Below, piece by piece: positions 54,053 through 60,790 of a DNA stretch of 64,000 nucleotides. The first letter of the stretch is position 1; each line of letters starts with the position of its first letter. Location of the stretch: positions 23,943-87,942 of the forward strand of contig JAZNSF010000027.1 of NCBI GenBank assembly GCA_045591095.1, in the 5' to 3' direction. The notes below the pieces were generated by a model. That model was given only the letters and a program-made list of their open reading frames with translations. It was not told where the DNA came from and did not search any database. Position numbers and translations under genes: made by a program. The DNA comes from SIG440 sp045591095. Lineage in GTDB: Bacteria; Bacillota; Clostridia; Monoglobales; Monoglobaceae.

Positions 54053-54235
54053 ATGGCAAATTTAACAGTAAATGCACTGGAAGGCTATGCTTATGTACCT
54101 GTGCAAACAGCTAATGACCGCAATCTTTATTCACCAGAAATGGGACTTGCTCGTGGGACTATCTTTCCCACGCTTGACCTGCCTCTGGGTGTTTATGGAA
54201 ATCAGGACTTAACTCGGGGGGTAGAAGAAAAATGA
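54053..54235 (+). CDS. cotJA: Spore coat-associated protein CotJA
   Basis: This 60-residue protein matches CotJA: NALEGYAYVPVQ, SPEMGLARGTIFPTLDLPLG. The open frame extends upstream, but AAGGAG lies 12 bases before ATG 54053, which gives the family-like start. It is the first gene of cotJABC and overlaps cotJB by four bases. Confidence 0.93.
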   Translation: MANLTVNALEGYAYVPVQTANDRNLYSPEMGLARGTIFPTLDLPLGVYGNQDLTRGVEEK

Positions 54236-54477
54236 ATGAAAGAGAAGCTCTTATGAAACAAATTATGGAGTACAGTTTTGCTGCCCATGAATGGAATCTT
54301 TATCTTGACACACATCCAAACAGCACAATGGCCCTTGGATATTTTAAGGATATGAGCAAAAAGGCAGAAGAACTTAAAAAGAAGTATGCTGAAAAATTTG
54401 GACCCATCACCGTATCCGATGTAAACAGCGACTCAGAGTGGACATGGGTAACCGAAGCCTGGCCCTGGTCAAATTAA
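54232..54477 (+). CDS. cotJB: Spore coat protein CotJB
   Basis: This 81-residue protein matches CotJB: LMKQIMEYSFAAHEWNLYLDTHP and the tryptophan-rich end WTWVTEAWPW. Start overlaps the cotJA stop (ATGA); 15 bp before cotJC. Confidence 0.94.
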   Translation: MNEREALMKQIMEYSFAAHEWNLYLDTHPNSTMALGYFKDMSKKAEELKKKYAEKFGPITVSDVNSDSEWTWVTEAWPWSN

Positions 54478-54492
54478 GGAGGTTTTAAATAT

Positions 54493-55086
54493 ATGTGGAG
54501 TTATCAAAAAAAATTGCAATACCCAATAAACATTAAAAATCCTAACCCAAAGCTTGCGAGCTTTATTGTAAGCCAATACGGTGGTCCTCATGGCGAAGCC
54601 GGTGCTGCAATGCGCTATCTTTCGCAAAGATTTTCAATGCCAAATGGCATAACCAAGGCAACCCTGACCGATATAGGCACAGAAGAGCTTGCTCATCTTG
54701 AGATGGTGGGAACACTCATCCACCAGCTAGCCAAAAATGCTACCACAACCGAGATAGAGAATAGCCCTATGGCACCATATTTTATCGACCACAACAGAGG
54801 TGTATACCCAACTGCCGCAAGCGGCGAGTCTTTCTCGGCCCAGACCTTAGCTGTTACAGGTGATCCAATTGCTGACCTAGTTGAAGACCTTGCAGCAGAG
54901 CAAAAGGCACGTGCAACCTATGACAATATCTTAAGAGTCTCGGACGATCCTGATGTAAATGACGTAATCAAGTTCCTCCGTGAACGAGAGGTAGTTCACT
55001 TCCAAAGATTCGGTGAAGCACTTGACAGTATCCAAAACAAACCAGCAAGCAGAAATACCTTTTATATGGGAATGAAAAATAGATAA
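54493..55086 (+). CDS. cotJC: Spore coat protein CotJC, manganese catalase family
   Basis: This 197-residue ferritin-like protein of the manganese catalase family is part of the CotJ coat complex. It shows the four-helix-bundle metal ligands in GPHGEAGAAMRYL, IGTEELAHLEMVGT, LAAEQKARATYD and LREREVVHFQRFGEAL. AAGGAGG upstream of the ATG. It probably protects the spore from peroxide; activity is inferred. Confidence 0.95.
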   Translation: MWSYQKKLQYPINIKNPNPKLASFIVSQYGGPHGEAGAAMRYLSQRFSMPNGITKATLTDIGTEELAHLEMVGTLIHQLAKNATTTEIENSPMAPYFIDHNRGVYPTAASGESFSAQTLAVTGDPIADLVEDLAAEQKARATYDNILRVSDDPDVNDVIKFLREREVVHFQRFGEALDSIQNKPASRNTFYMGMKNR

Positions 55087-55092
55087 AATTTA

Positions 55093-55130
55093 CCGCCCTG
55101 TTTGATTGTATCAAACAGGGCGGCTTCTTA
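55093..55130 (+). terminator. Intrinsic terminator after cotJC
   Basis: A perfect 14-bp stem (CCGCCCTGTTTGAT and its complement, 55093-55106 and 55110-55123) with a 3-base loop, then a T-rich tail. It stops cotJABC before the convergent amidohydrolase gene. Confidence 0.9.
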
Positions 55131-55146
55131 TAAAAAACAGGGCTGT

Positions 55147-55932
55147 TTAAATATTGGCATTTCGAAAAACCTCTTCAAAATTAAGTCCAAGTATTTTTTC
55201 TTTTGCTCTGTCTGAAATATCAGAAAGCAGAACTCTTCCGATTGATACAGCAGGATCTGTAAGCGGAGTATCCGACCCGAACATAATCTTATTTTCATCG
55301 CTGTATTCTACAAGATACTCCAAAAGATTTGCTCTCGGAAAGCCCATTGAGATATCACAATAAACATTCTCGTGTTTTTTAATCAGCTCTGCAGTAAGCT
55401 TGTATCCGCTCTGCGCACCGGAATGAGCAATAATAAACTTTATCCCAGGATATTTCTTTATCGTTTCTTCAACTTCCTCAACCTGCGAATGGGAATATGC
55501 ATGAACAAGAAGAATATATTCCTTTTCATTTATGTATTTAAGACATTCGCTCATTTTTTCGCTGTTTACCGGTGCAACTGAATAATTCGGATGATACTTA
55601 ATTCCTGTCATTACTCCGTTTTCAAATCTTTTGATTTCTTCAACCATACCGTTATCCCCATTCGGATTTACGGTTATATAGCCCATAATCTTTCCTTCCG
55701 AATTCGCAACCGTATTGTAAACTTCATCATTTCCATAAATCATTTTCCCCATTATAGCATCAGCAGATGATATAACTGTTTTTTTAATTCCAAGCCTGTC
55801 CATTGATTTCATCAACGATTTGTAATCCGTGTTTTGGGGAGTTGTTTTTGCAAAAGTTCCAATATGACCGTGAACATCATAAATTTTAACCTCGGGCATT
55901 ATGCCTTTTAAAAACATTTCTTTATAGTTCAT
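55147..55932 (-). CDS. Amidohydrolase family 2 (TIM-barrel metal-dependent hydrolase), intact metal site
   Basis: This 261-residue protein has the ligands of the amidohydrolase-2 group: HxH in YDVHGHIGTF near residue 20, a histidine in GIKYHPNYS near residue 120, FIIAHSGAQ near residue 170 and the aspartate in IMFGSDTPL near residue 220. Relatives act on lactones, carboxylic acids or amides. Last gene of the sugar-linked run; ATG 55932 overlaps the stop of the upstream paralogue (TGATG), so translation is coupled. Confidence 0.85.
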   Translation of the reverse strand: MNYKEMFLKGIMPEVKIYDVHGHIGTFAKTTPQNTDYKSLMKSMDRLGIKKTVISSADAIMGKMIYGNDEVYNTVANSEGKIMGYITVNPNGDNGMVEEIKRFENGVMTGIKYHPNYSVAPVNSEKMSECLKYINEKEYILLVHAYSHSQVEEVEETIKKYPGIKFIIAHSGAQSGYKLTAELIKKHENVYCDISMGFPRANLLEYLVEYSDENKIMFGSDTPLTDPAVSIGRVLLSDISDRAKEKILGLNFEEVFRNANI

Positions 55933-56642
55933 CAAGTCCTCACCCCCGTAAATGAAGATATATTTTTATATGCTATATTTTCTTTATCCGAGTCACTCAG
56001 TTTTATGGTTATAAGTCTGCCAAGACTGCCTGTCGGCTCGGTCTCCGGCAAATAAGAAGAAAAGACAATTCTTTCCGAACCGAAGGAGTTTACAACATCC
56101 TCAAGTCCAAGCAAAGAAGTATATCCGGTATCGATATGTATATTCTTATATTTCTTCATAAGCTCTTTTATATGAGTAATATCAAGAAAGCCTGTATTTA
56201 CAGTTATCAATCTTATTTTTTTAAATGAGCTTAAAATTGATTCAAAAGCTTCTTTTCCGCACAAGCCTACAGGCGCCATCATAACGGCTGAATATTTATC
56301 CATTATTTCAAAATATTCTCCTGATGCCTTTATATCAGAAAACCATCCCGAAAGCGACGGTTTTATGTTTATCATTTTTGCATTGTATTGTGTAAAAAGC
56401 TTTTCAAATTTTTCAGCTCCGCCGTTTATATCTGGAGTATATGACGGGATAAAAAAATCATCCGAAGATACCATTTCCCTTAATTCATCATTGGAATTTT
56501 CCGCATTGTGAAAGCAAAAGGCTTTTTTTACATTAAGGCTTTCAAGCTTCTTTTTTATATCATCTTTTGCATAAGACACATCAGGAACAGGATTTGCTTT
56601 TTCGCCTACCGAACAATAACAGTCAATTAATTTATATTCCAT
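55932..56642 (-). CDS. Amidohydrolase-like paralogue lacking metal ligands
   Basis: This 236-residue protein aligns along its length with the downstream amidohydrolase, but the metal site is gone. HxH is CYC (LIDCYCSVGE), the barrel histidine position reads KPSLSGW, the HSG histidine is asparagine (ITVNTGFLD) and the GSD aspartate is lost (IVFSSYLPETEPTGSLGR). The GRL-x-x-I end is shared with the paralogue. It is likely a non-catalytic partner or a protein with a new role. ATG 56642 has GGAGG five bases upstream. Confidence 0.75.
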   Translation of the reverse strand: MEYKLIDCYCSVGEKANPVPDVSYAKDDIKKKLESLNVKKAFCFHNAENSNDELREMVSSDDFFIPSYTPDINGGAEKFEKLFTQYNAKMINIKPSLSGWFSDIKASGEYFEIMDKYSAVMMAPVGLCGKEAFESILSSFKKIRLITVNTGFLDITHIKELMKKYKNIHIDTGYTSLLGLEDVVNSFGSERIVFSSYLPETEPTGSLGRLITIKLSDSDKENIAYKNISSFTGVRT

Positions 56643-56770
56643 TTTATCCTCCAATTTATTAAACTGATTACTTTTGTTCAAGGAGAAGTTCAGCTTATAT
56701 CCAAAAGTCATTTCGTTTGTATTTTTTATTGAAGTACCACATTTTGCATATTATAGGATCAGCGAACAAT

Positions 56771-57501
56771 TTAGATGCCACCGATTTCTGCAACACATTT
56801 TTTTGCTATTGCTATTTCTTTTTCAGATATTTCTTCATCAAAATCACAAAAAGTATTGTTCTTCACATCATTGCCTGAAAGGATAGAATACCAAAGCAAT
56901 CCAAGCGCATATCTTCCAAGACCTAACCTTGCATGGTATGTATCTCTATGTACTTTCTCAATTCCTGATACAATCAGTTTTTGAAAAACTTCTCCCGATG
57001 GTATAATTAAATCAGCATTAGTCTCTTTAAAAGCCTTATTATATGCCCTCTCTATATCATTAAACATATCAATATGATTATTATATCCTAATTCCACATT
57101 TAAGCGATGGGAGTTTTTCTCATACGCCCATGTTTGATGTATTACAATCTTTGCTTTTGGAACACAGAGTCTTACATTTTCAACTATTTTGTTGAGATAT
57201 GGTTGGTATGTTTCATAATAAGGTGATTGATGGCTCACTGCTGAACTGTTACAACATCCCAGTCCCGATTTAAAAGTGCATCCTTTAATGACACCTTAAA
57301 ACCTGTGTTCTCTCCATTCATTTCTAACATATATGCTCTTTCCTCGCTTATCATGTTTCTATAGTGAAGAGAAAGAGGGCATCCTCCTATATAAAGATTG
57401 AATGTGTTAAGAGTACATCCATCAGCCTTTGCAATACAATGCAAATACCTTTGAGCATCCTGTGAAAAACTGTTTCCTATTGATAAAACATCCATTGACA
57501 T
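56771..57501 (-). pseudogene. DUF4886 (SGNH-hydrolase-like) gene broken by a frameshift
   Basis: Two adjacent frames together make one DUF4886-type SGNH hydrolase-like protein. The 88-residue part (57235-57501) has the block I serine in VLSIGNSFSQDA and ends DWDVVTVQQ. The 155-residue part (56771-57238) continues SHQSPYYETYQPYL to DTYHARLGLGRYALGLLWY with the late Asp/His. The frames meet at 57235-57238 (GTGA) and differ by one base, as from a single-base deletion. It may be a pseudogene, a sequencing error, or two coupled peptides. Upstream is the lyxose-isomerase-like gene. Confidence 0.7.
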
Positions 57502-57521
57502 CGCTTCCTATATGTTGTTTT

Positions 57522-58199
57522 TTATTTATCATACTCGTTGCAGAGAAGATACAAAGGTGCTTCGTCTTCAACAATTTCGGGGAATCTTCCTACCTTGTCA
57601 TAAAAACGGTTGTCATTTGCATCGTCGTTACACATAGATACTTCCTGCACCAAGACAGTACCTTTTCCCTCTTCGCCCCAGAATCTGTGATAAAGATAAG
57701 GTGTAAGAGTAATACTTTCGCCGGGTTTAATGCAAACTTCGCTTCCTGCAGGGAAGGTGTGCTTTACGCCATCGATGCTTACCATTACATCTGTATCAGC
57801 AAGGTCCTCGTCCTTTGTGGCATTGTAAAGCTTGATAATCAGGTTACCGCCGCCGCGATTGATGATATCTTCCATCTTATTCCAATGAAAATGCATTGGT
57901 GTTACCTGGTTTTCTTGAACAACCATCAGCTTTTCAGCGTAGGGCTTTGGATATTTTTCCTTTTCTTTCTGGTTGCCGTTTCGAAGAGTTATCAAAAGAA
58001 GTCCCATCTTGCTAAAATCACCACTGCCAAAGTCGGTAATATCCCAACCCATCATATTATCCTTGATTTCTGTTACCTCTTCGCCCTTTTCCTTCCATTC
58101 TTCAGGCGACCAAAGTGTAAACTTGGGAAGGCTTATTTTATATTCATTAAAAAGGTCTAAAGCGCTGCGCATTACAGCATTTATTTCTGAACGTTTCAT
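57522..58199 (-). CDS. D-lyxose/D-mannose isomerase family protein
   Basis: This 225-residue cupin protein matches the D-lyxose ketol-isomerase family (Lyx_isomer). Metal-site segments are MHFHWNKMEDIINRGGGN near residue 105 (two histidines and a glutamate) and TPYLYHRFWGEEGKG near residue 170. Characterised members interconvert D-lyxose/D-xylulose and D-mannose/D-fructose. AAAGGAGGAG precedes the ATG. It is between the fucose-isomerase-like gene and the broken DUF4886 gene. Confidence 0.85.
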   Translation of the reverse strand: MKRSEINAVMRSALDLFNEYKISLPKFTLWSPEEWKEKGEEVTEIKDNMMGWDITDFGSGDFSKMGLLLITLRNGNQKEKEKYPKPYAEKLMVVQENQVTPMHFHWNKMEDIINRGGGNLIIKLYNATKDEDLADTDVMVSIDGVKHTFPAGSEVCIKPGESITLTPYLYHRFWGEEGKGTVLVQEVSMCNDDANDNRFYDKVGRFPEIVEDEAPLYLLCNEYDK

Positions 58200-58216
58200 A
58201 ATATTCTCCTCCTTTT

Positions 58217-59521
58217 TTAAATCTCGTACATACGGATGTTATTTATCTTCGCAAAGCATCTAAGTTCTTCGCTAAAATCTCCGTATGCTACCATCCAGTG
58301 ATGGCCAATTCCGTTTTTCATAATTTCTTTGTTCATCTCTGAAACTGACTTTTCAAACTTTATTTTTACAGGGTTTCCGGGAAATTCCATACCACAAGGA
58401 ACTGCTTCGCCTACCATAAACGATAAACGTAAATCGTCGCCGTGTCCGCAAATATTCACAGCCGTAACTGTGCCGGGCTTTACAAGGAATCTTGTGCATA
58501 CGCCTTCTTCTGCCAAACGTACAGGGGCAAGCTCAACATCGCCCTCTGCAATCGAGAAGCCTGACGCGCCACAGTGAGCAAACAAAATGGTATTTGCCTT
58601 TTCGTCAAGATAAAGCAGGTCTGTGTTATTTATGGGTTTTCCGCTAAGCTCATACATCATTTTCATGGTAAGTGCATTGGTAACATCACCTTCGCAAGAA
58701 CCTACGATGCCTTCCTCTGCCAAAAGCGAATACCCAAGACAAATCTTTCCCATATATGTAGTGTAGCACTTTACAGAAAGTGCCTCAAGCTCATATTCGT
58801 CTGCCAAAGCCTTTAATGCACTGTAGTATTTGATAGATTCAATCATGCTTTCTTTGTCAGACAATACCTTGCAGGGAGAAAGAACATCCTTTTTCTCTTC
58901 GAGTATCTTTTCGGCATCAGCATCTGACATTTCAAAAACCTTTTGAGTCATTTCCTTTTCGTCAAGGTTTACAACACGCGCGCCAAGCTTTTGCTTGATT
59001 GCAAATTCGTCATAAGCAATTTCGGTCATACCCTTTACACGTCCGCCGATTGCGCCTACGCGGGTTTTACTCATGCAGTTTTTGAGTGCATACGCAGTTG
59101 CAAGAGTTTTTACTTCTTTAGCGCAAAGCACGTCGTCAGCATCACCGTATACAAACTCGCAGGTTTTGCCGATATCTCTGAACACTGCACCAATCTGGTG
59201 AGCGCAACAAAGCGAGCCTGTATCAAATGCAGGGTATGCACGAAGTATAAGCGGCATATCTACATAAGACAAAAGGTCCAAAAGATGATGGTCCTCACTC
59301 CAGGTAGCAATACATATCATCAAAACATCTGCATCAGATGCCTTCAATTTTTTCGCAGCCTCGCGAACAGTATCAAGGTCGTGCATAACAACCCCTGTAT
59401 TCTCGCAAGAAATACCATTTTCTTCTAAAGTTACAGCAGTCTGGTTTAAAAGTGACATTGCTTCTTCGTATCCAACTTCAAATGGATGAGCAAGTGCCAC
59501 TGCAGCTACTTTCAGTTTCAT
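58217..59521 (-). CDS. L-fucose/L-arabinose isomerase family protein (COG2407-like)
   Basis: This 434-residue protein has the two-domain fold of the L-fucose/L-arabinose isomerase superfamily: N-terminal Rossmann-like part (VAAVALAHPFEVGYEEA, ATWSEDHHLLDLL) and a C-terminal domain with GSCEGDVTNALTMKMMYELS, LFAHCGASGF, MEFPGNPVKIKFE and GIGHHWMVAYGDF. It probably isomerises an aldose to a ketose; the sugar is unknown. ATG 59521 is seven codons inside the open frame, behind GGAG at six bases. Confidence 0.87.
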   Translation of the reverse strand: MKLKVAAVALAHPFEVGYEEAMSLLNQTAVTLEENGISCENTGVVMHDLDTVREAAKKLKASDADVLMICIATWSEDHHLLDLLSYVDMPLILRAYPAFDTGSLCCAHQIGAVFRDIGKTCEFVYGDADDVLCAKEVKTLATAYALKNCMSKTRVGAIGGRVKGMTEIAYDEFAIKQKLGARVVNLDEKEMTQKVFEMSDADAEKILEEKKDVLSPCKVLSDKESMIESIKYYSALKALADEYELEALSVKCYTTYMGKICLGYSLLAEEGIVGSCEGDVTNALTMKMMYELSGKPINNTDLLYLDEKANTILFAHCGASGFSIAEGDVELAPVRLAEEGVCTRFLVKPGTVTAVNICGHGDDLRLSFMVGEAVPCGMEFPGNPVKIKFEKSVSEMNKEIMKNGIGHHWMVAYGDFSEELRCFAKINNIRMYEI

Positions 59522-59568
59522 AATAATCTCCATTTCTGTCACTTTTAAGTAACACCAAATTTTTAAAG

Positions 59569-60405
59569 TTAATCTTCTTTTCTAAGCTTCCATATTTCTT
59601 TATGTTCTGCCGTCTTTCCAGCTTCAACTGTGTAAAGCGGTGACAAACTCTCAACTTCTACCATATAGTTGCAAAGGTAAGTTTCGTAAGAAACATTGCC
59701 GTCAGGATAGTCCTTATCAGGACAAACTTCAAACGACTTTTCAAATATAATGCCCTTATTTGTATAAGTAACAGGTCCTGCCGGATGCCCAATACCAATT
59801 TTGTAAGGAAGTTCGGCAGTTTCATGCTTTAAAATAATGGAATCACGCTTATAAGTCACCCTTTTGTCGCCAAGGCTTGTATACCACCAGGTTGAAAAGC
59901 GGTGCACAGGAGCACTTCCGCCATCCACAAGAGGCAGGGGAATAAATTCGGTCCCTCCTGCATCAAGCGACGTTACCGGCCAGACCGAAAATGTCCGCAC
60001 TTCAGCACTTGTATTTTTTACTTTGTGGTTAATTTCCAAAGTATCGTCCGCTAAAAACGAAATTTCCATAGTTTTTTCTAATTTTATCCACGGATCGTTT
60101 TTCTGACTGATTATTATCTTGTCGCCCAAAACCTCATAGGTTATAGGCTCGTTGTCGGGGTAATATACATTTTCTTTGCTCTCGGGTGCAATCCAAAGGC
60201 GGTGACCGCCACGAACACGCCAGCCGTCAGGAGTGGTAAGCACTGTCATACTTTGAGGCTGCTCAAAGAACAAGTTCTCGCTGCCATTATATGAAAGATA
60301 TCCAATCCGAAGTCCGTATTCAAGGGGGATACCTATGCGCAAGTCGCCATTTTCGGCAAACAGGGTGTTTCCAAATTCTGCATAATTTTTTGTATATGTT
60401 TTCAT
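59569..60405 (-). CDS. Galactose-mutarotase-fold protein (DUF4380-like)
   Basis: This 278-residue protein is beta-rich, with no signal peptide. Segments such as LRIGIPLEYGLRIGYLSYNG, GWRVRGGHRLWIAPE, VYYPDNEPITYE and VKNTSAEVRTFSVWPVTSL resemble DUF4380 and related aldose 1-epimerase-like folds. It may bind or epimerise a sugar of the pathway served by the two isomerases that follow. AGTGGAGG precedes the ATG. First gene of its transcript. Confidence 0.75.
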   Translation of the reverse strand: MKTYTKNYAEFGNTLFAENGDLRIGIPLEYGLRIGYLSYNGSENLFFEQPQSMTVLTTPDGWRVRGGHRLWIAPESKENVYYPDNEPITYEVLGDKIIISQKNDPWIKLEKTMEISFLADDTLEINHKVKNTSAEVRTFSVWPVTSLDAGGTEFIPLPLVDGGSAPVHRFSTWWYTSLGDKRVTYKRDSIILKHETAELPYKIGIGHPAGPVTYTNKGIIFEKSFEVCPDKDYPDGNVSYETYLCNYMVEVESLSPLYTVEAGKTAEHKEIWKLRKED

Positions 60406-60448
60406 AATACCTCCACTAAGTAAGACTCCATAAAATATATAATCTTGT

Positions 60449-60478
60449 ATTTTAGAAATCTTCTACACATAGTGTCAA
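60449..60478 (-). promoter_or_regulatory. SigA promoter for the mutarotase-isomerase-amidohydrolase operon
   Basis: On the minus strand, perfect -35 TTGACA (60478-60473), 18-base spacer, -10 TAAAAT (60454-60449), about 45 bp before the start at 60405. Confidence 0.7.
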
Positions 60479-60555
60479 AATTCCTGCCTATATGGTTTAT
60501 TTTGTCATGTACAGACAGCTAAAATATCCCAATTTTCATTATAATAGTGAACGGT

Positions 60556-60768
60556 AAAACACAATAGTGTTTTAATTTGCGAGAATCGCAAATCTTTTGC
60601 AAACATTCTGTTTGCAAAGACCATACCTATTGCAATCAAGCGTAGCTTTCAAACCAAAAGTTTGAAAGTAGCAGAACAAGTTCTGTTAAAAATGGCATTA
60701 TGCCATTTTCTACGACGTTGATTATAGCCATAGCACAAATTGACACGCATGTCAATTATGCTATGGCT
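60556..60768. ncRNA. Array of seven hairpins with a long-range stem; candidate structured RNA or palindromic element
   Basis: This lies in the only gene-free stretch longer than 300 bp (60406-60790). Perfect or near-perfect hairpins: 60556-60573 (AAAACAC), 60576-60592 (TTTGCGA), 60596-60618 (TTTGCAAAC), 60646-60668 (CTTTCAAAC), 60672-60685 (CAGAAC), 60689-60709 (AAAATGGCA) and 60726-60768 (AGCCATAGCA plus AATTGACA). Bases 60627-60645 pair with 60710-60727 (CTAT/ATAG, AATCAA/TTGATT, CGTAG/CTACG) and enclose three hairpins as a multibranch structure. No open frame and no strong U-tract. Strand and identity unknown. Confidence 0.6.
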
Positions 60769-60790
60769 AAATGTTAGTTAGTCTGGTTTA

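Noticed and set aside
57235..57238. Selenocysteine readthrough at the TGA in the DUF4886 gene
   Set aside because: The same frame after TGA does not continue the family sequence. The homologous continuation is in another frame, so a frameshift is the simpler reading.
60556..60768. CRISPR array or tandem repeat at the hairpin cluster
   Set aside because: The hairpins differ in sequence and length, and there are no identical repeats with even spacers and no cas genes.
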